NCBI GenBank assembly: GCA_020634375.1
Contig: JACKBX010000006.1
Span: 310,001 to 374,000, forward strand
From: Ardenticatenaceae bacterium
Lineage (GTDB): Bacteria; Chloroflexota; Anaerolineae; Promineifilales; Promineifilaceae
DNA: 64,000 bases
Reading direction: 5' to 3'
A model generated the notes under the pieces. The model saw only the letters and a program-made list of their open reading frames with translations. It did not search any database and was not told where the DNA came from. The position numbers and the translations under genes are program-made. Of this stretch, positions 51,843 through 59,781 are shown piece by piece (positions within the stretch are counted from its first letter, which is position 1; each line of letters starts with the position of its first letter).

Positions 51843-53945
51843 TTATCCTCCCAGTTCCATACGAATGAGGTTGTATTGATCTAGTTGGTTCAGGGTAATA
51901 GCAGAAACGGCCGTTTCCCCCCCGGTAATCGTTAAAGCATTGCCATCTTTATCTTCAGCGTCGAGAATGAGTCTGTCTCGAACACAAACTTGTATGTTGT
52001 GGATGGGAATGACCTCATCTATTGTGAGGTAGTCCGGGGTTTGCTGCAAATAAAGGACGCCGCCTTGCGCGGCGCGTCCGGTTAGCCCGTTGATCAGGCA
52101 AACCACCCACTCGTCGCCCTGACGATTGAAGGTGGCCTCCACCGCGCCGGGCGCTTCCACCCAGATGGTAGGCGCAGCCAGTTGGCGCAGCAGCGCGGTC
52201 AGAAAATGTTTGATGGCGGGTAGGTTTTGGCGCATCGTTTCGGCAAAAAGGCGGGGGGCGGCGTAGGTGTAACGGCCGTTTCCCATTTCACCACTCACCA
52301 CTGCGGCCAAGCCCGTTTCCGCGCCCGGCGCGACGTTGTGCGATACCCATTGCTCCCCGGTGACGGTGATGTTGGGGAGGACGGTGGTGGCGTGAACGGC
52401 CGTTTCCCCCCGCGCGGTGAACTGCCAGGACTCCGTGACGCGCAGGTGGGCGCTGTGCAGCTTAAACGCGGCGTCGGGCAGGATGAAGCTGGCGGGATGG
52501 GGCAGCGGATCGCCTATTTCTACCAAACCCAGCCCGCCGGCCGTGCTGCCGGTGAAGAAGAGGTGGCCGCCGTTTTGGAGGTAGTGGGTAACGGCCGTTT
52601 GCGTCTGTGGCAGTAAAAAGTGGGCGGTGGGAATAATGAGTAATTGGTAATTGTGTAACTTATTGGTCGTGAGCGTGTGAGTGCCCTGAGAAGAGTCACC
52701 ACGAAGGCACGAAGGGCACGAAGTTTCTTCAGGGAAATTCTTCGTGTCTTCTTCTCTTCGTGGTTTTTTCGTTTGACTCAGCGAGTCCTCCGTCACCACG
52801 TCAAACGGCCAGTGCAGTTCGGTCAACAGCCGGTAGGCGCCGACAAAATCCTGCTCCTCGGCGGGATTGAGCAGGATGCTGCGCGTGGGGTAGAGCAGGG
52901 CGATTTCGGCGTAAGGCGTACTGTCCGCCAGGTGCGGTCGCAGGTCGTCTACCACTTCAAATGAGGAGTTGATGGCGGCGATGGCTTTGGGGTCGAAACG
53001 GCCGTTCATGTTCGGCTGATCCACCCACATCAAGGCGCAGTTGTGGGCCAGCGTGGTGGCCGCTTCCCAGCGCATCAACACGGGCGATTTGGTGGTGAAG
53101 TCCCAATCCTGGTTAAAACGATGGCCGATCAGTTCAACGGAACGGCCGTTGGCCTCCGCCCGCATGATTTTAGCTGAGGCGCTGCCGCGCAAATAGTTGC
53201 GTCCCAGCGGGTTAATCTCAAAGGCAACGTAGTCGTCTTCGTCGTAGGGCAGGCCAAAGTTGTGGGTGATTTGGATTGACTTGCCAGAGGCGGCGATGAT
53301 GGCTTTGACCTGGCGGAAGAAACGGCCGTATTCAGCAAAAGCAAAGTCTAAAAATTCGGGCGTGATGGTGTCTGGCAAGGCGTTGTCGTGGATCTTGGCC
53401 CACAAAGCGCGGCAGTGGTCGCAGGTGCAGGGCGGATAATGCGGCAGTAAAAACACGATGTCCAAAAACAGCGCCGGAAAGTCATACTGAGCCACAATTT
53501 CCCGAATCTGATCCAGCGCATAATCACGGTATGGCGAGTTCAGACAGAGGAATGTCCAGCGTCCGGTCGTTTGGTCGTCGGGTGGCGCGCCACGGCGGAG
53601 GGGGGCGCCGTCAGCGCAGCGCATGGCCCAATCGGGATGGGCGCGGACGGCGTGTTCGTCCCAGCCGACGCTGAAATAAGCGTAGCCGGTGATGCCCTCT
53701 GCCGCTAATCCGGCCAAAATCTCGCCAAACAAATCCTGGGGCACGTTGGGATGGCGCGGGTACTGGTCGGTGGCATAGTAGCAGTTGCCCCAATGGTCTT
53801 TGGCATACACCAGCACTGAGTCCGCCCCGGTTTGCACACAGGCGTGAACGGTGTCGTTGGCGTCGGCCTCGGCCAACGTCCCCGGCACAAAGTCGGAGAA
53901 ATGATAATCCATGATGAGGCGTTTGTAGCCTAGTGTGTCGCTCAT
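51843..53945 (-). CDS. Glycosidase-like TIM-barrel protein with a repeat inserted in frame
   Basis: 700 residues from ATG 53945 (the longer GTG start lies in a repeat). N-terminal barrel: LGYKRLIMDYHFSDF, GYAYFSVGWDEHAVRAHPDWAM, FLCLNSPYRDYALDQIREIV, PCTCDHCRALW (paired Cys). It resembles the beta-galactosidase/fucosidase-like hypothetical hydrolases with a trimerisation-type domain (LHWPFDVVTED, LLIIPTAHFLLPQT) in the second half. The segment about residues 394-416 is translated from a CACGAAG hairpin (52698-52764), so the natural loop was extended. Which sugar it acts on is unknown. Confidence 0.8.
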   Translation of the reverse strand: MSDTLGYKRLIMDYHFSDFVPGTLAEADANDTVHACVQTGADSVLVYAKDHWGNCYYATDQYPRHPNVPQDLFGEILAGLAAEGITGYAYFSVGWDEHAVRAHPDWAMRCADGAPLRRGAPPDDQTTGRWTFLCLNSPYRDYALDQIREIVAQYDFPALFLDIVFLLPHYPPCTCDHCRALWAKIHDNALPDTITPEFLDFAFAEYGRFFRQVKAIIAASGKSIQITHNFGLPYDEDDYVAFEINPLGRNYLRGSASAKIMRAEANGRSVELIGHRFNQDWDFTTKSPVLMRWEAATTLAHNCALMWVDQPNMNGRFDPKAIAAINSSFEVVDDLRPHLADSTPYAEIALLYPTRSILLNPAEEQDFVGAYRLLTELHWPFDVVTEDSLSQTKKPRREEDTKNFPEETSCPSCLRGDSSQGTHTLTTNKLHNYQLLIIPTAHFLLPQTQTAVTHYLQNGGHLFFTGSTAGGLGLVEIGDPLPHPASFILPDAAFKLHSAHLRVTESWQFTARGETAVHATTVLPNITVTGEQWVSHNVAPGAETGLAAVVSGEMGNGRYTYAAPRLFAETMRQNLPAIKHFLTALLRQLAAPTIWVEAPGAVEATFNRQGDEWVVCLINGLTGRAAQGGVLYLQQTPDYLTIDEVIPIHNIQVCVRDRLILDAEDKDGNALTITGGETAVSAITLNQLDQYNLIRMELGG
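52698..52764. repeat. CACGAAG hairpin inside the glycosidase-like gene
   Basis: ACCACGAAGGCACGAAGGGC (52698) ... CTTCTCTTCGTGG. Read in the gene's frame it gives PRREEDTKNFPEETSCPSCLRGD with no stop, in a surface loop between the barrel and the second domain. Confidence 0.9.
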
Positions 53946-53952
53946 TTTTCTT

Positions 53953-54010
53953 ACCACAAAGTCACGAAGGAAAGAAGAAAAACTTCGTGTTCTTCGTGTC
54001 TTCGTGGTTT
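53953..54010. repeat. CACGAAG hairpin
   Basis: ACCACAAAGTCACGAAGGAA ... CTTCGTGTTCTTCGTGTCTT. It lies between the sulfatase (54017-55465) and the glycosidase-like gene. Confidence 0.88.
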
Positions 54011-54016
54011 CCTTTC

Positions 54017-55465
54017 CTACACCTTCACATTCTCCAATAATTGCTTCCGCGTCCAGGGGTTGAGCAGTAAATCGTGTGTTTCTTCCATCCAGGCGAGCAA
54101 GCGGCGGCGCAGGCGGGCCAGTTCGTCGCGGTGAGCGGGGTCGGTCGCCAGATTATGCAGTTCGCCGGGATCGTTTTGCATGTCGTACAGTTCGTCTTCG
54201 GCGGTGGCGTTCCAGACGTATTTCCAGTTGAGGTCACGCACCATGCGCTGGCTGTACATGCCAAAGAGGTTGCCGTGATACATGGAGAGGATGTCGGAAC
54301 GGCCGTTTCCCCCCACACCCGTCATCATCGGCAGCAAGCTGCGGCCACTAAACGTCTCCGGCACGGGCACGTCCGCCACCTCGCAAAACGTCACCGCCAG
54401 GTCAATGCTGTGCGAGACAAAAGCGTTGCTAACCGTGCCCGCCGGGATGCGTTCCGGCCAGCGCATCAGCAGCGGAATGTGCGTCACGTCATCGTACATG
54501 ATGAAATGCTTGTCCAACATGCCGTGCCCGCCGCACATGTCACCGTGGTCTGTGGTATAGATGACCAGCGTATTTTCAGTCAATCCCATTTCGTCCAACT
54601 TGTCCAAAATACGGCCGATTTGGGCATCCATCAGGCTGATTTCGCCAAAATAGGCACTGACCACCTGCGCCCAATCTTCCCATGTCCAGCCGTCCACGCC
54701 CCAGGTGCGCAACTGCTGCGCCTGGATGTAGGGCTTGCCTGCAAACGTGTCGGGGAAACTGGGCCAGGGCGGGATTTGCTCCGGCGGGTACATCGAGTAA
54801 TAAGGTTCCGGCACAACGTTGGGCAGGTGCGGCTCGCTGGGGTCCCAGCGGATGAAGAAAGGCGTTTCTTCTCCGCCATGTTCAGTTAACATGCGGATAA
54901 CTTGATCCGCGCCCCAGGCCAGCCGCGATTGTTCTGGCGTGATGTGGGGGTCTACTTCGCCCAGCCAGCCCCGTTTGCGCGGGCGCGGCGGGATGCCTTG
55001 CGCCTCGCGCCAGGCGTCGTAAGAGAGTGCCGTTTTATCAACTTCGGATTTGTGGAAACCGTAATCTTGCGCGCCCTTAAATGGCCCTTCCTCAATCACG
55101 TACTCATGAAAACCGTAATCGAGTGCGCCTTTCGTGGGATGGACGTGCCATTTGGCGATGTGGCCCAGCCAATAGCCGCCGTCGCGCAGCGCTTGGCTGA
55201 AGCTGGGCAGCCCTTCGCGGGGCGGGCGCGGCGCTTCGCTGTGCCAGTTGGAGATGGCGAGATGTTCGGTGGGCCATTGGCCGGTAAGCAGGCTCACTCT
55301 TGCTGGCGTACAAAGAGGAATGGGCGTGTACGCCTGATGAAAGTTGATGCCTTCGGTGGCCAATCTATCCAGGTGGGGGGTTTGCAGCAGCGGATGCCCG
55401 TTTACGCCTACGCAGTCGTAGCGGTGCTGATCGGAGTGGATAAAAAGGATGTTTGGTCTAGTCAT
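54017..55465 (-). CDS. Sulfatase (type I, Cys-type)
   Basis: 482 residues, alkaline-phosphatase superfamily. The formylglycine site is Cys52 in PLCTPARVSLLTGQ, with the C-x-P-x-R core. Metal-ligand regions: NILFIHSDQHRYDCVG near the start and TDHGDMCGGHGMLDKHFI (Asp, His). No signal peptide, so it is cytoplasmic unless exported otherwise. No formylglycine-generating enzyme is in the window. Together with 56409-57806 and the rhamnosidase, it suggests desulfation of a sulfated sugar. MTRPNILFIH fixes the start. Confidence 0.92.
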   Translation of the reverse strand: MTRPNILFIHSDQHRYDCVGVNGHPLLQTPHLDRLATEGINFHQAYTPIPLCTPARVSLLTGQWPTEHLAISNWHSEAPRPPREGLPSFSQALRDGGYWLGHIAKWHVHPTKGALDYGFHEYVIEEGPFKGAQDYGFHKSEVDKTALSYDAWREAQGIPPRPRKRGWLGEVDPHITPEQSRLAWGADQVIRMLTEHGGEETPFFIRWDPSEPHLPNVVPEPYYSMYPPEQIPPWPSFPDTFAGKPYIQAQQLRTWGVDGWTWEDWAQVVSAYFGEISLMDAQIGRILDKLDEMGLTENTLVIYTTDHGDMCGGHGMLDKHFIMYDDVTHIPLLMRWPERIPAGTVSNAFVSHSIDLAVTFCEVADVPVPETFSGRSLLPMMTGVGGNGRSDILSMYHGNLFGMYSQRMVRDLNWKYVWNATAEDELYDMQNDPGELHNLATDPAHRDELARLRRRLLAWMEETHDLLLNPWTRKQLLENVKV

Positions 55466-55474
55466 TGTTTTTCT

Positions 55475-55536
55475 ACCACGAAGACACGAAGAAATGAAGT
55501 TTTTAAATCTTCGTGTCCTTCGTGTCTTCGTGGTTA
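55475..55536. repeat. CACGAAG hairpin encoding the tail of the upstream hydrolase
   Basis: ACCACGAAGACACGAAGAAA ... CTTCGTGTCCTTCGTGTCTT. The alpha/beta hydrolase frame (55503-56330) ends within it. Confidence 0.9.
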
Positions 55537-56330
55537 TTTTCTTTTAAGAACTGATGACACCTGTCGCCTAAGCCTTCGGGATTGAGGAAAAATTCCATGA
55601 TGGATGGGATGGTTTCCATGTGGGCGTTGGGGATGGCGGCGGCCATGCGTTCGGCCAGGGAGAACGGGTGCAGCGGGTCGTTGGGCCAGGCAGCGATGTA
55701 AACGGGCATGTCGAGCGTGGACAGCGTGGTGATGTCGTCGAACAGCACCCATTCGATGACGCTCAAGAAGGCGGTCGCCAGACTTTCCGGCTGGTGGCTG
55801 TTACGTACTTCGCGTAGGTAGGTGATGAGGTCTTCGGGCATCCCCATTTGGCGCTGTTCAACGGCCGTTTTCTCCAAAAACGCCTCCATGCCATGCTCCA
55901 GGATGAAGCGGCCGTTGCCCCGCGTAATATCCCCTTGTTCGTTGGGCTGGTCGCCAAACGCAGGGGAGATAAGCAGCAGCGCCTCTACACGCTCTGGCCA
56001 GGTCAGGGCAAAGGTGAGTGCCGTCGCCGCGCCCATCGACTCACCGCCGACGATGGCCCGTTCACAGCCGAGCGCGTCCAAAATGGCGGCCATGTCGCCG
56101 GCCATACGTGCCGGGTCGTACATGGCCGGGTCGGTGACGGGGCTGGAATCGGCGTGGCCGCGTTGATCAAAGGCAATGATCTGATACGGGTCGGCCAGAT
56201 GTTTAAATTTGTTGATGCCGCTTTGCCGCCAGCCGGAGAGACCATGCGCCCAGATTAACGGCCGTCCTTCGCCGATAACTTCTACCGCAATTTGTAAGCC
56301 ATCTGAATCTACAAAAAGCAACTCACTCAT
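55503..56330 (-). CDS. Alpha/beta hydrolase lacking the canonical catalytic His
   Basis: 275 residues. Hydrolase fold with nucleophile VGGESMGAATALTFAL (Ser about 98) and acid loop AWPNDPLHPFSLAERM. The expected GxGH position reads ETIPSIMEFFLNPE, with no His. It is a close paralogue of residues 1-265 of 46299-47531. The C-terminal NNHEDTKDTKI is a translated CACGAAG repeat, so the true end is near KEN. It lies between the two sulfatases and may be cotranscribed with them. Confidence 0.85.
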   Translation of the reverse strand: MSELLFVDSDGLQIAVEVIGEGRPLIWAHGLSGWRQSGINKFKHLADPYQIIAFDQRGHADSSPVTDPAMYDPARMAGDMAAILDALGCERAIVGGESMGAATALTFALTWPERVEALLLISPAFGDQPNEQGDITRGNGRFILEHGMEAFLEKTAVEQRQMGMPEDLITYLREVRNSHQPESLATAFLSVIEWVLFDDITTLSTLDMPVYIAAWPNDPLHPFSLAERMAAAIPNAHMETIPSIMEFFLNPEGLGDRCHQFLKENNHEDTKDTKI

Positions 56331-56345
56331 GATTTATCCTGAAAT

Positions 56346-56403
56346 AACCACGAAGATAGGAAGGGCACGAAGTTTTTTCTTCTCATCTTCGTGTCTTCGT
56401 GGT
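56346..56403. repeat. CACGAAG hairpin
   Basis: ACCACGAAGATAGGAAGGGC ... CATCTTCGTGTCTTCGTGG. It lies between the second sulfatase and the hydrolase gene. Confidence 0.88.
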
Positions 56404-56408
56404 GAAAT

Positions 56409-57806
56409 CTATTCTTTTTGCGTCCAACGCCGCCAAATCTCCGCCACTTTGTCGCGGTTGACTTCTTGATAATGTGTCAGGCCATCGCGCTCCAGGTAAA
56501 AACGGCCGTCTAAAAGGCGATCGTCCAGTTCCGCCAACCGTGCTTGCAGGCGGGATTCAAGCTGTGACTGCAACACCTGATACGCGGGATCGTTTATCAG
56601 ATTGTTCATCTGATACGGGTCTGCCTCGTTGTCGTAAAGCAGCCAGGGGCCGTCCAGGCTGCGGACGTAAGTGTAGCGGGCGGTGCGTAACCCGCGATAG
56701 GGCTTGATATTGTTGTGGAGCGTTTCCCAGAAAACGGCCGTCATGTTCAACAAAGCCGCTTCTTCGCCGGTCGGTTGGCATTCGTCCCGAAAATAGGGTG
56801 ACCAGTCGCGTCCCTGAACGCCGACGGGAACCGGCAGGCCGCACAGCCCCAGTAAGGTCGGCATGATGTCCGGCGCATCTATGGGCAGGGCCAGTTCGCG
56901 CCCTGCGCTGCCGTGCAACTTCGGCCAGCGCAGCAAAAACGGCACGCAGATGGATTCTTCCCAGGGGTAGCCTTTGGTTTGCATACCCTGGCATTCAAGC
57001 ATGTCGCCATGATCGGCGGTGAAGATGAAGAGGGTGTTTTGGGCAATCCCGGCGTCGTTTACGGCGTCGCGCACGACGGCCAGGCAGTCATCCAAGGCGG
57101 CGATATGGGCGTAGTAGCCGCGCAAATCGTGGGTTGCTTTTTCGCGCCGTTCCGGGGGCACGTTGTCTCGCAGGGTAATGGGGCGATCCTGGTAGCGGCG
57201 GCGGTATGTTTCCGGGGCGGTGTGCAGCGGAAAGTGGGGTGGTCCCCAGGAGAGCATGAGCAGGAACGGCCGTTCATCTTGGGCGCGAGCATGAATGTAG
57301 TCGGCGGCCTCGCGGCTCTGGGCGAAAGCGTCGTAACCTTCCCAGCGGTGCGGTGTGGGGTCGTCATTGAAGAAGTAGGAGGAGTCGTTGTAGTTGTGGT
57401 TGCATTCAAACCCTTTCCAAGTGTCAAATCCAAGCTGGTAGTGACGGGGGACGGGGGATTGGCGACGGCCGTATTTGCCATCAGGGCTGCCGTAGAGATG
57501 CCATTTGCCGATGTAAGCGGTGTTGTAGCCGCCATCATGAAAGGCGCGGGCAATGGAATAATGGTCTGGGTCGAGTTCGACGTCGTTGATGTAGACGCCG
57601 TTGGTTTGCGGATAGAGGCCCGTCATCAAGCTGCCGCGATACGGGCTGCAAACCGGACACCCTGAAACGGCGTGGGTGACGTTGATACTGTGCGCGGCCA
57701 AATCGTCCAAAACGGCCGTTTCGCAGTTCGGGTCGCCGTTGTAGCCAGTGGCCTGCGCCCGCCACTCATCGGCGAAGATGAAAACGATGTTTGGTCGCTG
57801 GGTCAT
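56409..57806 (-). CDS. Sulfatase (type I, Cys-type)
   Basis: 465 residues. Formylglycine Cys53 lies in GCPVCSPYRGSLMTG (C-S-P-Y-R core). Metal-ligand regions: NIVFIFADEWRAQ and FTADHGDMLECQGMQTKGYPWEES. The catalytic-region GKWHLYGSPDGKYGRRQ contains the Lys/His of the family. It opens the minus-strand island; its promoter region faces that of the sugar ABC transporter (57807-58075) and shares the TTTCGTTTAG pair. No signal peptide. AAAGGGGAC lies upstream of the ATG. Confidence 0.93.
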   Translation of the reverse strand: MTQRPNIVFIFADEWRAQATGYNGDPNCETAVLDDLAAHSINVTHAVSGCPVCSPYRGSLMTGLYPQTNGVYINDVELDPDHYSIARAFHDGGYNTAYIGKWHLYGSPDGKYGRRQSPVPRHYQLGFDTWKGFECNHNYNDSSYFFNDDPTPHRWEGYDAFAQSREAADYIHARAQDERPFLLMLSWGPPHFPLHTAPETYRRRYQDRPITLRDNVPPERREKATHDLRGYYAHIAALDDCLAVVRDAVNDAGIAQNTLFIFTADHGDMLECQGMQTKGYPWEESICVPFLLRWPKLHGSAGRELALPIDAPDIMPTLLGLCGLPVPVGVQGRDWSPYFRDECQPTGEEAALLNMTAVFWETLHNNIKPYRGLRTARYTYVRSLDGPWLLYDNEADPYQMNNLINDPAYQVLQSQLESRLQARLAELDDRLLDGRFYLERDGLTHYQEVNRDKVAEIWRRWTQKE

Positions 57807-57862
57807 GCTGTCCCCTTTTCCGAAAACATATCCTCTGCACGCTCAGAAATTATTATAGGTGT

Positions 57863-57893
57863 TTTCGTTTAGTTGTCAATTGCTTTCGTTTAG
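57863..57893. promoter_or_regulatory. Two direct TTTCGTTTAG repeats, 21 bp apart: candidate operator
   Basis: TTTCGTTTAG occurs at 57863-57872 and 57884-57893. The 21-bp period puts both on one DNA face. The site lies in the intergenic region of divergent sulfatase and ABC transporter genes, near the -35 of the latter. T-C-G-T-T-rich repeats of this sort are what DeoR-family proteins often bind; a DeoR gene is in the same island. Confidence 0.55.
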
Positions 57894-57915
57894 CTTATTA
57901 AATTTGCGCAATTTA

Positions 57916-57945
57916 TTGACTTTTTCATTTTTTGTATGCTAACAT
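57916..57945 (+). promoter_or_regulatory. Candidate sigma-70-type promoter of the sugar ABC transporter
   Basis: TTGACT at 57916-57921 and TAACAT at 57940-57945 are 18 bp apart in an AT-rich tract. Distance to the start codon is about 130 bp, leaving a long leader that holds the mini-ORF at 57991-57999. Confidence 0.45.
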
Positions 57946-57978
57946 ATGGCCTAATGGCATTAGTTTGTCCCCTCTGGG

Positions 57979-57999
57979 AAGGAGGTGTTGATGAGTTGA
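57979..57999 (+). other. Strong Shine-Dalgarno followed by a two-codon mini-ORF (ATG AGT TGA)
   Basis: AAGGAGGTG at 57979-57987 lies five bases before ATG 57991, which is followed by one codon and a stop. It stands in the leader of the transporter mRNA. It could be a start-stop regulatory element or an mRNA-stabilising ribosome site; the sequence does not prove either. Confidence 0.4.
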
Positions 58000-58075
58000 T
58001 CTCCGTAAGTGGCTGCTTAACAATCGAACGAGTTGATTTAATCTTTTTTGACGATAAATGACTTTTGGAGGAGAG

Positions 58076-59662
58076 ATGCGAAGAACACACATCCGTTTCC
58101 CTGTTCTATTTTTACTGATTGGTTTGATGTTGGCGCTGCTCCTGGCAGCCTGTGGCGGTAATGGTACTTCGGAAGAACCGGTAGCAGAGGCTCCAGATAC
58201 GGCCGTTACCGAAGAGGATGCCCCCGCAGCCGAAGAGCCAGCAGCCGAAGAAGCCATGGCCGAATTTGAAGGAGAGCTTACCCTCGCCATTTGGGGCCAG
58301 ATTGATGCCGACCCCAACCACTCCGCTTATTCCTACCACGAAATCTTGCAGCAATGGAACGACCAGCACCCCAATGTTGACCTTAAATACGAACTCATTG
58401 GCGGCACCACCGTTCCTGACCGTTTCAACTGGATTGCCACCAATATGGCTGCCGGTACGCTGCCCGACGTGGTCATGATTTACTTCCCTAACGACACCTA
58501 CAAAGACCCCGACTTGATCGTTGATTTGACGCCCTATTTGCAAGAGCCAAATCCCTACAGCGACAACCCCACCTGGTGGGACGACTTCCCCTTTGACGGG
58601 CAGGTGCTAAAAGATTACGCCAGCGCCAACGAGGAATATTTCTTTGTTGGGCCAACGCAGTCCGGCGACACCGGTGTTACCACCATCATCTACAACAAAA
58701 CCATGTTTGATGATGTTAGCGTCGAACCGCCAACCACCTGGGCCGAATTCATGGACATCCAGCAAAAGCTGAAGGATGGTGGTTACACGCCTTTCTTCCA
58801 ACCAATGGCCGGGCCGTTGGGTTGGCTTATCGGCTGGCCGCTCATGCAAGCCAATGAGCAACTGTTAGATGAAGTCATTAAAGCCTGCGATATTGAGCCG
58901 CCCACCAACCACATCAGCGACAAAGAGATGGCACGCTGCATCAAACTAGGTGAATTCCGCGCCGACGATCCGCGTCACATGGAAGTGTGGCAGTTGATGA
59001 AAGATTGGTCGCCCTACTGGCAAGAAGGCTTCCTGGCTCCGCCACCTGAAGGCGACCCCTTTGCGCAGGGTGAAGTAGCCATGAGCCACATGATGAATTT
59101 GTGGATCGGCCGTTACGCAGGTAACCCGGACATCACCTTTGAATGGGGTACTTTTTACCTGCCATCCATCACCGCAGAAACGACCGATCTGGCAACCGGA
59201 GCGCAAAACCGACGTGTTGGTAATCTGGGCGCGCCGGCCAGTGGCAGCCAATTCTTGATGATTCCGCAGACCACCGTCGAAAACGGTAAATTCGAGATGG
59301 CGCTTGATCTGGCCCAATTTACCACCGCCCCGGCGCAGCTGGATTATTGGTGCTCTCAGCAGCCCATCCCCTGTTTTGATCCGGGTACACCTATTGAAGA
59401 AGTGTATCCCGACCAGCCGGAAACCTGGATCATGATGCGCGGTTTCTTTGAGCCAGGTGCGTATGAAAACGGCGTGCGTGGTTTCGATTACGCGACCTTA
59501 GGCCAAGATGTCAATACTCAGGTCTTGAAACTCATGCAAGATTACCTGGGCGATGCGTTGACGCTCGACGAGGCAATGGCAGAACTCCAGTTCATTATGG
59601 AAGATGCCGCAGATCAGGCCATCCGCGAGCATCCCGAATGGGAAGCTGATACCTGGGAATAG
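58076..59662 (+). CDS. Sugar ABC transporter substrate-binding lipoprotein (family 1)
   Basis: 528 residues. Signal with lipobox LAAC (Cys about 25), then an acidic Glu/Ala-rich linker (about 30-62), then a family-1 binding protein (LTLAIWGQI, QWNDQHPNVDLKYELIGGTT, MAAGTLPDVVMIYFP, GDTGVTTIIYNKTMFDDV, TWAEFMDIQQKLKDGGYTPF). Its ligand is probably an oligosaccharide. ATG 58076 is used because GGAGG lies 7 bases upstream; the frame's earlier ATG 58058 is in the leader. It opens the operon with both permeases. Confidence 0.93.
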   Translation: MRRTHIRFPVLFLLIGLMLALLLAACGGNGTSEEPVAEAPDTAVTEEDAPAAEEPAAEEAMAEFEGELTLAIWGQIDADPNHSAYSYHEILQQWNDQHPNVDLKYELIGGTTVPDRFNWIATNMAAGTLPDVVMIYFPNDTYKDPDLIVDLTPYLQEPNPYSDNPTWWDDFPFDGQVLKDYASANEEYFFVGPTQSGDTGVTTIIYNKTMFDDVSVEPPTTWAEFMDIQQKLKDGGYTPFFQPMAGPLGWLIGWPLMQANEQLLDEVIKACDIEPPTNHISDKEMARCIKLGEFRADDPRHMEVWQLMKDWSPYWQEGFLAPPPEGDPFAQGEVAMSHMMNLWIGRYAGNPDITFEWGTFYLPSITAETTDLATGAQNRRVGNLGAPASGSQFLMIPQTTVENGKFEMALDLAQFTTAPAQLDYWCSQQPIPCFDPGTPIEEVYPDQPETWIMMRGFFEPGAYENGVRGFDYATLGQDVNTQVLKLMQDYLGDALTLDEAMAELQFIMEDAADQAIREHPEWEADTWE

Positions 59663-59671
59663 CCTAAGAAT

Positions 59672-59730
59672 TCACCACGAAGGCACGAAGATCACGAAGA
59701 AAACTTCAAATCTTCGTGTCTTCGTGGTAA
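59672..59730. repeat. CACGAAG hairpin
   Basis: ACCACGAAGGCACGAAGATC ... AAATCTTCGTGTCTTCGTGG. It lies between the binding-protein gene and the first permease gene, where it could lower downstream expression relative to the binding protein. Confidence 0.9.
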
Positions 59731-59781
59731 AAATCCCAGAGAGCCTACATTAAGCAAATCTATCGTTTTTGGAGTCTCCTT

